Of a DNA stretch of 64,000 bases, positions 1-11,665 are shown in pieces. Both the position numbers and the translations under genes were made by a program. The number at the start of each line of letters is the position of its first letter. Position 1 is the first letter of the stretch. The notes below the pieces were generated by a model. It ran no database searches, was not told where the DNA came from, and saw only the letters and a program-made list of their open reading frames with translations. The stretch comes from Erigeron canadensis (lineage: Eukaryota; Streptophyta; Magnoliopsida; Asterales; Asteraceae): assembly GCF_010389155.1 (NCBI RefSeq), contig NC_057769.1, positions 16,926,735 through 16,990,734 of the forward strand, written 5' to 3'.

Positions 1-1095
1 TTGCCAAAATGAGTTTTTGATTGTCTTTTTCTCAGTTGACTTTCGTTTGTAAACTGATTTCCATGTGAGCTTAGGCAAGTGAGCTTTGGCTTGTAAGATG
101 AAAGTTGTATTGTCTTCAAAAGATAGGAATGAGACTGAAGATACTGATCCATCAACTGTAGATGATGTTGAATACTTCTTACTCTTCTCCAATGAGTAAT
201 TGGTAAACTGAGACATCTTTCGGGCAGGGGTTGATGAAACATTGACATTGGAGCTCTTTGGGATGGACGCAGTGGAAACTTCCTTTGAAACATCACGTTC
301 AGTTGGAAGTATTGGACTTGTATCATGATAAACTGAGCCATCATCACTTTGAGTGTCACAAGATGTTCATTGTGTTTGCAATTCAATCTCAAGTTCAGAG
401 ATTATCTTTTGTAAAGATGTTTCATTTACTTGAGATTGCAAACATTTTTCTTCAAGAGTCTTGATTTTGTTGCAAACATCTTGTCTCTCCTTCTCAACTT
501 TGTTCATCTCATCAATGAACTTGCTCTCCATGGTTAGAAATATGGATGTCTCATTTTTCAACTGAGATTGAAAACTTGGAATATTTTCTTGCAAAATAAG
601 TTCTCTTGATTTGCTTTCCAAGATACTATCATTCATCTTCTTGTTGGAAGTTTCCAATTCTTGTTGAAGTTCTTTTATCTCAGCTTTCATTTGTGACATC
701 AACTCATCATTCTTCTTCAAAGTTTGTTTGTCAATTTCATTCCAAACTGCAAGGTTTCCAAATTCAACTTGAAGTTCTTTCATCTCATTTTTAAGCCTCA
801 CATTCCCAGCTCGAAAGTAGATCATTTGTTCTTTCAGTTTGACATTCTCAGATTAGAACGTGACTACTTCCTCTTGAAACTTGACATTTTCAGTTGCAGT
901 CGAATGAATCAATATCTTCATCACTTGACAAGGATTTGGATAAGGTTTCGACGAACAACATGAACACAGTCCATCTTTATGAAGTTTTACTTCAGATGAA
1001 GTAGGTATCTTGGGTGAGGAAGTTAACAACAAATTGAAGACGAAATCATTTTTGACTGAATTTGAGATACTTGGACTTGACATTTTGTTGAGCAA
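1..1095 (-). pseudogene. Array cassette 1 (truncated by window edge)
   Basis: Unrecognised coding cassette read on the minus strand. The N-terminal frame (1095-853) starts with ATG and ends at the TAA shared by the whole array. In the same frame a coiled-coil segment follows (825-367), rich in Glu, Lys, Gln and Leu with long runs of heptad-like spacing. This copy has a private premature TGA near 367, where the others carry a serine codon before a Ser/Thr/Asp-rich stretch. The rest runs off the left edge. It keeps the longer 15-bp form of the segment just after the shared TAA. Confidence 0.75.
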
Positions 1096-1359
1096 AGGTG
1101 GAATGAAATGAAAAGTAATTATGATTGAAATTGAAGTGAAGGAATTAAAATTGAAATTTGGAAATTTTTGAATTTTTGGATTTTGGAATGTAAGTGGAGC
1201 AAAGACAAGTAGGCCCTAAAATAGATAGGAGAATTTCGAATGGGCCCTAAAATACAAGTGGGCCGAAAGTTATAAGCAAAATAAAGTCCATAAAAACCCG
1301 AAAAAGACATAAAAGTGACCAAAACTCATAGAAAAAGGCCGTTTCGGGGCTCGAAGAAT

Positions 1360-2565
1360 TTAGTCTGAAGTCCATGGAGGGTGAAAACTCGAAGTCGTTG
1401 AAAAGTAGAGTTTTCGTGGACGCAGTGGAGAAGATAAGACATTCACTTTTGGCATATGAATTGTTTTAGGTGCAAGATTGAAGAGTTGCCAAAATGAGTT
1501 TTTGATTGTCTTTTTCTCAGTTGACTTTCGTTTGTAAACTGATTTCCATGTGAGCTTAGGCAAGTGAGCTTTGGCTTGTAAGATGAAAGCTGTATTGTCT
1601 TCAAAAGATAGGAATGAGACTGAAGATATTGATCCATCAACTGTAGATGATGTTGAATACTTCTTACTCTTCTCCAATGAGTAATTGGTAAACTGAGACA
1701 TCTTTCGGGCAGGGGTTGATGAAACATTGACATTGGAGCTCTTTGGGATGGACGCAGTGGAAATTTCCTTTGAAACATCACGTTCAGTTGGAAGTATTGG
1801 ACTTGCATCATGATAAACTGAGCCATCATCACTTTGAGTGTCACAAGATGTTGATTGTGTTTGCAATTCAATCTCAAGTTCAGAGATTATCTTTTGTAAA
1901 GATGTTTCATTTACTTGAGATTGCAAACATTTTTCTTCAAGAGTCTTGATTTTGTTGCAAACATCTTGTCTCTCCTTCTCAACTTTGTTCATCTCATCAA
2001 TGAACTTGCTCTCCATGGTTAAGAATATGGATGTCTCATTTTTCAACTGAGATTGAAAACTTGAAATATTTTCTGGCAAAATAAGTTCTCTTGATTTGCT
2101 TTCCAAGATACTATCATTCATCTTCTTGTTGGAAGTTTCCAATTCTTGTTGAAGTTCTTTTATCTCAGCTTTCATTTGTGACATCAACTCATCATTCTTC
2201 TTCAAAGTTTGTTTGTCAAATTCATTCCAAACTGCAAGGTTTCCAAATTCAACTTGAAGTTCTTTCATCTCATTTTTAAGCCTCACATTCCCAGCTCGAA
2301 AGTAATCATTTGTTCTTTCAGATTAGAACGTGACTACTTCCTCTTGAAACTTGACATTTTCAGTTGCAGTCGAATGAATCAATATCTTCATCACTTGACA
2401 AGGATTTGGATAAGGTTTCGACGAACAACATGAACACAGTCCATCTTTATGAAGTTTTACTTCAGATGAAGTAGGTATCTTGGGTGAGGAAGTTAACAAC
2501 AAATTGAAGACGAAATCATTTTTGACTGAATTTGAGATACTTGGACTTGACATTTTGTTGAGCAA
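1360..2565 (-). pseudogene. Array cassette 2, coiled-coil protein of unknown function
   Basis: One of the best preserved cassettes. N-terminal frame 2565-2323 (80 codons), shared TAA, then an uninterrupted 308-codon frame 2286-1360. The latter has an N-terminal coiled coil (about residues 1-145), a Ser/Thr-rich linker, then a basic C-terminal part containing a K-R-K-S-x-E-K-K motif and ending in a Pro/Trp-rich tail. A 15-bp net deletion after the shared TAA keeps the frame. Composition recalls the coiled-coil region behind the zinc knuckle of plant Copia gag proteins, such as that encoded at 56960-55834, but I cannot show homology. No signal peptide, transmembrane segment or catalytic motif is visible. 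Confidence 0.7.
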
Positions 2566-2829
2566 AGGTGGAATGAAATGAAAAGTAATTATGATTGAAA
2601 TTGAAGTGAAGGAATTAAAATTGAAATTTGGAAATTTTTGAATTTTTGGATTTTGGAATGTAAGTGGAGCAAAGACAAGTAGGCCCTAAAATAGATAGGA
2701 GAATTTCGAATGGGCCCTAAAATACAAGTGGGCCGAAAGTTATAAGCAAAATAAAGTCCATAAAAACCCGAAAAAGACATAAAAGTGACCAAAACTCATA
2801 GAAAAAGGCCGTTTCGGGGCTCGAAGAAT

Positions 2830-4049
2830 TTAGTCTGAAGTCCATGGAGGGTGAAAACTCGAAGTCGTTGAAAAGTAGAGTTTTCGTGGACACAGTGGAG
2901 AAGATAAGACATTCACTTTTGGCATATGAATTGTTTTAGGTGCAAGATTGAAGAGTTGCCAAAATGAGTTTTTGATTGTCTTTTTCTCAGTTGACTTTCG
3001 TTTGTAAACTGATTTCCATGTGAGCTTAGGCAAGTGAGCTTTGGCTTGTAAGATGAAAGTTGTATTGTCTTCAAAAGATAGGAATGAGACTGAAGATACT
3101 GATCCATCAACTGTAGATGATGTTGAATACTTCTTACTCTTCTCCAATGAGTAATTGGTAAACTGAGACATCTTTCGGGCAGGGGTTGATGAAACATTGA
3201 CATTGGAGCTCTTTGGGATGGACGCAGTGGAAACTTCCTTTGAAACATCACGTTCAGTTGGAAGTATTGGACTTGTATCATGATAAACTGAGCCATCATC
3301 ACTTTGAGTGTCACAAGATGTTGATTGTGTTTGCAATTCAATCTCAAGTTCAGAGATTATCTTTTGTAAAGATGTTTCATTTACTTGAGATTGCAAACAT
3401 TTTTCTTCAAGAGTCTTGATTTTGTTGCAAACATCTTGTCTCTCCTTCTCAACTTTGTTCATCTCATCAATGAACTTGCTCTCCATGGTTAGAATATGGA
3501 TGTCTCATTTTTCAACTGAGATTGAAAACTTGAAATATTTTCTTGCAAAATAAGTTCTCTTGATTTGCTTTCCAAGATACTATCATTCATCTTCTTGTTG
3601 GAAGTTTCCAATTCTTGTTGAAGTTCTTTTATCTCAGCTTTCATTTGTGACATCAACTCATCATTCTTCTTCAAAGTTTGTTTGTCAATTTCATTCCAAA
3701 CTGCAAGGTTTCCAAATTCAACTTGAAGTTCTTTCATCTCATTTTTAAGCCTCACATTCCCAGCTCGAAAGTAGATCATTTGTTCTTTCAGTTTGACATT
3801 CTCAGATTAGAACGTGACTACTTCCTCTTGAAACTTGACATTTTCAGTTGCAGTCGAATGAATCAATATCTTCATCACTTGACAAGGATTTGGATAAGGT
3901 TTCGACGAACAACATGAACACAGTCCATCTTTATGAAGTTTTACTTCAGATGAAGTAGGTATCTTGGGTGAGGAAGTTAACAACAAATTGAAGACGAAAT
4001 CATTTTTGACTGAATTTGAGATACTTGGACTTGACATTTTGTTGAGCAA
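2830..4049 (-). pseudogene. Array cassette 3, frameshifted
   Basis: Same organisation as cassette 2: N-terminal frame 4049-3807, shared TAA, coiled-coil frame 3779-3489. A 1-bp loss near 3489 (ggttagaatatgg instead of ggttaagaatatgg) shifts the frame, and the rest is read as a separate 218-codon frame 3486-2830. Cassette 5 carries the same 1-bp loss, so the two probably descend from one another or exchanged sequence. Confidence 0.7.
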
Positions 4050-4313
4050 AGGTGGAATGAAATGAAAAGTAATTATGATTGAAATTGAAGTGAAGGAATT
4101 AAAATTGAAATTTGGAAATTTTTGAATTTTTGGATTTTGGAATGTAAGTGGAGCAAAGACAAGTAGGCCCTAAAATAGATAGGAGAATTTCGAATGGGCC
4201 CTAAAATACAAGTGGGCCGAAAGTTATAAGCAAAATAAAGTCCATAAAAACCCGAAAAAGACATAAAAGTGACCAAAACTCATAGAAAAAGGCCGTTTCG
4301 GGGCTCGAAGAAT

Positions 4314-5534
4314 TTAGTCTGAAGTCCATGGAGGGTGAAAACTCGAAGTCGTTGAAAAGTAGAGTTTTCGTGGACACAGTGGAGAAGATAAGACATTCAC
4401 TTTTGGCATATGAATTGTTTTAGGTGCAAGATTGAAGAGTTGCCAAAATGAGTTTTTGATTGTCTTTTTCTCAGTTGACTTTCGTTTGTAAACTGATTTC
4501 CATGTGAGCTTAGGCAAGTGAGCTTTGGCTTGTAAGATGAAAGTTGTATTGTCTTCAAAAGATAGGAATGAGACTGAAGATACTGATCCATCAACTGTAG
4601 ATGATGTTGAATACTTCTTACTCTTCTCCAATGAGTAATTGGTAAACTGAGACATCTTTCGGGCAGGGGTTGATGAAACATTGACATTGGAGCTCTTTGG
4701 GATGGACGCAGTGGAAACTTCCTTTGAAACATCACGTTCAGTTGGAAGTATTGGACTTGTATCATGATAAACTGAGCCATCATCACTTTGAGTGTCACAA
4801 GATGTTGATTGTGTTTGCAATTCAATCTCAAGTTCAGAGATTATCTTTTGTAAAGATGTTTCATTTACTTGAGATTGCAAACATTTTTCTTCAAGAGTCT
4901 TGATTTTGTTGCAAACATCTTGTCTCTCCTTCTCAACTTTGTTCATCTCATCAATGAACTTGCTCTCCATGGTTAAGAATATGGATGTCTCATTTTTCAA
5001 CTGAGATTGAAAACTTGAAATATTTTCTGGCAAAATAAGTTCTCTTGATTTGCTTTCCAAGATACTATCATTCATCTTCTTGTTGGAAGTTTCCAATTCT
5101 TGTTGAAGTTCTTTTATCTCAGCTTTCATTTGTGACATCAACTCATCATTCTTCTTCAAAGTTTGTTTGTCAAATTCATTCCAAACTGCAAGGTTTCCAA
5201 ATTCAACTTGAAGTTCTTTCATCTCATTTTTAAGCCTCACATTCCCAGCTCGAAAGTAGATCATTTGTTCTTTCAATTTGACATTCTCAGATTAGAACGT
5301 GACTACTTCCTCTTATAACTTGACATTTTCAGTTGCAGTCGAATGAATCAATATCTTCATCACTTGACAAGGATTTGGATAAGGTTTCGACGAACAACAT
5401 GAACACAGTCCATCTTTATGAAGTTTTACTTCAGATGAAGTAGGTATCTTGGGTGAGGAAGTTAACAACAAATTGAAGACGAAATCATTTTTGACTGAAT
5501 TTGAGATACTTGGACTTGACATTTTGTTGAGCAA
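4314..5534 (-). pseudogene. Array cassette 4, longest open form (320 codons)
   Basis: The C-terminal frame 5276-4314 is the longest in the array (320 codons), open from just after the shared stop to the Pro/Trp tail. The N-terminal frame 5534-5313 is shorter by seven codons because of a private substitution creating a TAA (cctcttataact). The leader to its left carries a private 18-bp deletion around 5728, which explains the 1466-bp period. Function unknown. Confidence 0.7.
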
Positions 5535-5779
5535 AGGTGGAATGAAATGAAAAGTAATTATGATTGAAATTGAAGTGAAGGAATTAAAATTGAAATTTGG
5601 AAATTTTTGAATTTTTGGATTTTGGAATGTAAGTGGAGCAAAGACAAGTAGGCCCTAAAATAGATAGGAGAATTTCGAATGGGCCCTAAAATACAAGTGG
5701 GCCGAAAGTTATAAGCAAAATAAAGTCCATAAAAGTGACCAAAACTCATAGAAAAAGGCCGTTTCGGGGCTCGAAGAAT

Positions 5780-6999
5780 TTAGTCTGAAGTCCATGGAGG
5801 GTGAAAACTCGAAGTGGTTGAAAAGTAGAGTTTTCGTGGACACAGTGGAGAAGATAAGACATTCACTTTTGGCATATGAATTGTTTTAGGTGCAAGATTG
5901 AAGAGTTGCCAAAATGAGTTTTTGATTGTCTTTTTCTCAGTTGACTTTCGTTTGTAAACTGATTTCCATGTGAGCTTAGGCAAGTGAGCTTTGGCTTGTA
6001 AGATGAAAGTTGTATTGTCTTCAAAAGATAGGAATGAGACTGAAGATACTGATCCATCAACTGTAGATGATGTTGAATACTTCTTACTCTTCTCCAATGA
6101 GTAATTGGTAAACTGAGACATCTTTCGGGCAGGGGTTGATGAAACATTGACATTGGAGCTCTTTGGGATGGACGCAGTGGAAACTTCCTTTGAAACATCA
6201 CGTTCAGTTGGAAGTATTGGACTTGCATCATGATAAACTGAGCCATCATCACTTTGAGTGTCACAAGATGTTGATTGTGTTTGCAATTCAATCTCAAGTT
6301 CAGAGATTATCTTTTGTAAAGATGTTTCATTTACTTGAGATTGCAAACATTTTTCTTCAAGAGTCTTGATTTTGTTGCAAACATCTTGTCTCTCCTTCTC
6401 AACTTTGTTCATCTCATCAATGAACTTGCTCTCCATGGTTAGAATATGGATGTCTCATTTTTCAACTGAGATTGAAAACTTGAAATATTTTCTGGCAAAA
6501 TAAGTTCTCTTGATTTGCTTTCCAAGATACTATCATTCATCTTCTTGTTGGAAGTTTCCAATTCTTGTTGAAGTTCTTTTATCTCAGCTTTCATTTGTGA
6601 CATCAACTCATCATTCTTCTTCAAAGTTTGTTTGTCAATTTCATTCCAAACTGCAAGGTTTCCAAATTCAACTTGAAGTTCTTTCATCTCATTTTTAAGC
6701 CTCACATTCCCAGCTCGAAAGTAGATCATTTGTTCTTTCAGTTTGACATTCTCAGATTAGAACGTGACTACTTCCTCTTGAAACTTGACATTTTCAGTTG
6801 CAGTCGAATGAATCAATATCTTCATCACTTGACAAGGATTTGGATAAGGTTTCGACGAACAACATGAACACAGTCCATCTTTATGAAGTTTTACTTCAGA
6901 TGAAGTAGGTATCTTGGGTGAGGAAGTTAACAACAAATTGAAGACGAAATCATTTTTGACTGAATTTGAGATACTTGGACTTGACATTTTGTTGAGCAA
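5780..6999 (-). pseudogene. Array cassette 5, frameshifted
   Basis: N-terminal frame 6999-6757, shared TAA, coiled-coil frame 6729-6439, then the same 1-bp loss as cassette 3, giving a separate 218-codon frame 6436-5780. It differs from cassette 3 by a Thr-to-Ala variant in the Ser/Thr/Asp-rich linker that it shares with cassettes 2 and 6-9. Function unknown. Confidence 0.7.
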
Positions 7000-7263
7000 A
7001 GGTGGAATGAAATGAAAAGTAATTATGATTGAAATTGAAGTGAAGGAATTAAAATTGAAATTTGGAAATTTTTGAATTTTTGGATTTTGGAATGTAAGTG
7101 GAGCAAAGACAAGTAGGCCCTAAAATAGATAGGAGAATTTCGAATGGGCCCTAAAATACAAGTGGGCCGAAAGTTATAAGCAAAATAAAGTCCATAAAAA
7201 CCCGAAAAAGACATAAAAGTGACCAAAACTCATAGAAAAAGGCCGTTTCGGGGCTCGAAGAAT

Positions 7264-8469
7264 TTAGTCTGAAGTCCATGGAGGGTGAAAACTCGAAGTC
7301 GTTGAAAAGTAGAGTTTTCGTGGACACAGTGGAGAAGATAAGACATTCACTTTTGGCATATGAATTGTTTTAGGTGCAAGATTGAAGAGTTGCCAAAATG
7401 AGTTTTTGATTGTCTTTTTCTCAGTTGACTTTCGTTTGTAAACTGATTTCCATGTGAGCTTAGGCAAGTGAGCTTTGGCTTGTAAGATGAAAGTTGTATT
7501 GTCTTCAAAAGATAGGAATGAGACTGAAGATACTGATCCATCAACTGTAGATGATGTTGAATACTTCTTACTCTTCTCCAATGAGTAATTGGTAAACTGA
7601 GACATCTTTCGGGCAGGGGTTGATGAAACATTGACATTGGAGCTCTTTGGGATGGACGCAGTGGAAACTTCCTTTGAAACATCACGTTCAGTTGGAAGTA
7701 TTGGACTTGCATCATGATAAACTGAGCCATCATCACTTTGAGTGTCACAAGATGTTGATTGTGTTTGCAATTCAATCTCAAGTTCAGAGATTATCTTTTG
7801 TAAAGATGTTTCATTTACTTGAGATTGCAAACATTTTTCTTCAAGAGTCTTGATTTTGTTGCAAACATCTTGTCTCTCCTTCTCAACTTTGTTCATCTCA
7901 TCAATGAACTTGCTCTCCATGGTTAAGAATATGGATGTCTCATTTTTCAACTGAGATTGAAAACTTGAAATATTTTCTGGCAAAATAAGTTCTCTTGATT
8001 TGCTTTCCAAGATACTATCATTCATCTTCTTGTTGGAAGTTTCCAATTCTTGTTGAAGTTCTTTTATCTCAGCTTTCATTTGTGACATCAACTCATCATT
8101 CTTCTTCAAAGTTTGTTTGTCAATTTCATTCCAAACTGCAAGGTTTCCAAATTCAACTTGAAGTTCTTTCATCTCATTTTTAAGCCTCACATTCCCAGCT
8201 CGAAAGTAATCATTTGTTCTTTCAGATTAGAACGTGACTACTTCCTCTTGAAACTTGACATTTTCAGTTGCAGTCGAATGAATCAATATCTTCATCACTT
8301 GACAAGGATTTGGATAAGGTTTCGACGAACAACATGAACACAGTCCATCTTTATGAAGTTTTACTTCAGATGAAGTAGGTATCTTGGGTGAGGAAGTTAA
8401 CAACAAATTGAAGACGAAATCATTTTTGACTGAATTTGAGATACTTGGACTTGACATTTTGTTGAGCAA
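7264..8469 (-). pseudogene. Array cassette 6, 308-codon open form
   Basis: N-terminal frame 8469-8227, shared TAA, then a 308-codon frame 8190-7264 with no internal stop. It carries the 15-bp in-frame deletion after the shared stop, as cassettes 2 and 7 do. Domain make-up is as for cassette 2. It is one of three copies (2, 4 and 6) that are open over the whole C-terminal frame. Confidence 0.7.
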
Positions 8470-8733
8470 AGGTGGAATGAAATGAAAAGTAATTATGATT
8501 GAAATTGAAGTGAAGGAATTAAAATTGAAATTTGGAAATTTTTGAATTTTTGGATTTTGGAATGTAAGTGGAGCAAAGACAAGTAGGCCCTAAAATAGAT
8601 AGGAGAATTTCGAATGGGCCCTAAAATACAAGTGGGCCGAAAGTTATAAGCAAAATAAAGTCCATAAAAACCCGAAAAAGACATAAAAGTGACCAAAACT
8701 CATAGAAAAAGGCCGTTTCGGGGCTCGAAGAAT

Positions 8734-9930
8734 TTAGTCTGAAGTCCATGGAGGGTGAAAACTCGAAGTCGTTGAAAAGTAGAGTTTTCGTGGACACAGT
8801 GGAGAAGATAAGACATTCACTTTTGGCATATGAATTGTTTTAGGTGCAAGATGGAAGAGTTGCCAAAATGAGTTTTTGATTGTCTTTTTCTCAGTTGACT
8901 TTCGTTTGTAAACTGATTTCCATGTGAGCTTAGGCAAGTGAGCTTTGGCTAAAGTTGTATTGTCTTCAAAAGATAGGAATGAGACTGAAGATATTGATCC
9001 ATCAACTGTAGATGATGTTGAATACTTCTTACTCTTCTCCAATGAGTAATTGGTAAACTGAGACATCTTTCGGGCAGGGGTTGATGAAACATTGACATTG
9101 GAGCTCTTTGGGATGGACGCAGTGGAAATTTCCTTTGAAACATCACGTTCAGTTGGAAGTATTGGACTTGCATCATGATAAACTGAGCCATCATCACTTT
9201 GAGTGTCACAAGATGTTGATTGTGTTTGCAATTCAATCTCAAGTTCAGAGATTATCTTTTGTAAAGATGTTTCATTTACTTGAGATTGCAAACATTTTTC
9301 TTCAAGAGTCTTGATTTTGTTGCAAACATCTTGTCTCTCCTTCTCAACTTTGTTCATCTCATCAATGAACTTGCTCTCCATGGTTAAGAATATGGATGTC
9401 TCATTTTTCAACTGAGATTGAAAACTTGAAATATTTTCTGGCAAAATAAGTTCTCTTGATTTGCTTTCCAAGATACTATCATTCATCTTCTTGTTGGAAG
9501 TTTCCAATTCTTGTTGAAGTTCTTTTATCTCAGCTTTCATTTGTGACATCAACTCATCATTCTTCTTCAAAGTTTGTTTGTCAAATTCATTCCAAACTGC
9601 AAGGTTTCCAAATTCAACTTGAAGTTATTTCATCTCATTTTTAAGCCTCACATTCCCAGCTCGAAAGTAATCATTTGTTCTTTCAGATTAGAACGTGACT
9701 ACTTCCTCTTGAAACTTGACATTTTCAGTTGCAGTCGAATGAATCAATATCTTCATCACTTGACAAGGATTTGGATAAGGTTTCGACGAACAACATGAAC
9801 ACAGTCCATCTTTATGAAGTTTTACTTCAGATGAAGTAGGTATCTTGGGTGAGGAAGTTAACCACAAATTGAAGACGAAATCATTTTTGACTGAATTTGA
9901 GATACTTGGACTTGACATTTTGTTGAGCAA
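8734..9930 (-). pseudogene. Array cassette 7, with 9-bp deletion and extra stop
   Basis: N-terminal frame 9930-9688. The C-terminal part is open only from about 9570 (278 codons) because a Glu codon near 9625 has become TAA, a change shared with cassettes 8 and 9. A private 9-bp in-frame deletion near 8950 removes three codons of the basic C-terminal region and explains the 1461-bp period. Leu is replaced by Trp in the N-terminal frame, also shared with cassettes 8 and 9. Confidence 0.7.
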
Positions 9931-10194
9931 AGGTGGAATGAAATGAAAAGTAATTATGATTGAAATTGAAGTGAAGGAATTAAAATTGAAATTTGGAAAT
10001 TTTTGAATTTTTGGATTTTGGAATGTAAGTGGAGCAAAGACAAGTAGGCCCTAAAATAGATAGGAGAATTTCGAATGGGCCCTAAAATACAAGTGGGCCG
10101 AAAGTTATAAGCAAAATAAAGTCCATAAAAACCCGAAAAAGACATAAAAGTGACCAAAACTCATAGAAAAAGGCCGTTTCGGGGCTCGAAGAAT

Positions 10195-11401
10195 TTAGTC
10201 TGAAGTCCATGGAGGGTGAAAACTCGAAGTCGTTGAAAAGTAGAGTTTTCGTGGACACAGTGGAGAAGATAAGACATTCACTTTTGGCATATGAATTGTT
10301 TTAGGTGCAAGATTGAAGAGTTGCCAAAATGAGTTTTTGATTGTCTTTTTCTCAGTTGACTTTCGTTTGTAAACTGATTTCCATGTGAGCTTAGGCAAGT
10401 GAGCTTTGGCTTGTAAGATGAAAGCTGTATTGTCTTCAAAAGATAGGAATGAGACTGAAGATATTGATCCATCAACTGTAGATGATGTTGAATACTTCTT
10501 ACTCTTCTCCAATGAGTAATTGGTAAACTGAGACATCTTTCGGGCAGGGGTTGATGAAACATTGACATTGGAGCTCTTTGGGATGGACGCAGTGGAAATT
10601 TCCTTTGAAACATCACGTTCAGTTGGAAGTATTGGACTTGCATCATGATAAACTGAGCCATCATCACTTTGAGTGTCACAAGATGTTGATTGTGTTTGCA
10701 ATTCAATCTCAAGTTCAGAGATTATCTTTTGTAAAGATGTTTCATTTACTTGAGATTGCAAACATTTTTCTTCAAGAGTCTTGATTTTGTTGCAAACATC
10801 TTGTCTCTCCTTCTCAACTTTGTTCATCTCATCAATGAACTTGCTCTCCATGGTTAAGAATATGGATGTCTCATTTCTCAACTGAGATTGAAAACTTGAA
10901 ATATTTTCTGGCAAAATAAGTTCTCTTGATTTGCTTTCCAAGATACTATCATTCATCTTCTTGTTGGAAGTTTCCAATTCTTGTTGAAGTTCTTTTATCT
11001 CAGCTTTCATTTGTGACATCAACTCATCATTCTTCTTCAAAGTTTGTTTGTCAAATTCATTCCAAACTGCAAGGTTTCCAAATTCAACTTGAAGTTATTT
11101 CATCTCATTTTTAAGCCTCACATTCCCAGCTCGAAAGTAAATCATTTGTTCTTTCAGATTAGAACGTGACTACTTCCTCTTGAAACTTGACATTTTCAGT
11201 TGCAGTCGAATGAATCAATATCTTCATCACTTGACAAGGATTTGGATAAGGTTTCGACGAACAAGATGAACACAGTCCATCTTTATGAAGTTTTACTTCA
11301 GATGAAGTAGGTATCTTGGGTGAGGAAGTTAACCACAAATTGAAGACGAAATCATTTTTGACTGAATTTGAGATACTTGGACTTGACATTTTGTTGAGCA
11401 A
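10195..11401 (-). pseudogene. Array cassette 8, Glu-to-stop lineage
   Basis: N-terminal frame 11401-11159, then an open stretch of 281 codons (11040-10195). It shares with cassette 7 the Glu-to-stop change, here near 11096, and the Leu-to-Trp change. It has one extra base after the shared TAA (gtaaatcattt), so the two frames are no longer in phase. A Lys-to-Arg change in the coiled coil and a Cys-to-Ser change in the N-terminal frame are shared only with cassette 9. Confidence 0.7.
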
Positions 11402-11665
11402 AGGTGGAATGAAATGAAAAGTAATTATGATTGAAATTGAAGTGAAGGAATTAAAATTGAAATTTGGAAATTTTTGAATTTTTGGATTTTGGAATGTAAG
11501 TGGAGCAAAGACAAGTAGGCCCTAAAATAGATAGGAGAATTTCGAATGGGCCCTAAAATACAAGTGGGCCGAAAGTTATAAGCAAAATAAAGTCCATAAA
11601 AACCCGAAAAAGACATAAAAGTGACCAAAACTCATAGAAAAAGGCCGTTTCGGGGCTCGAAGAAT

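Noticed and set aside
1443..1877. 144-codon minus-strand frames repeated in every array unit
   Set aside because: They overlap the longer coiled-coil frame in another phase, have low-complexity shadow composition and are not independent.
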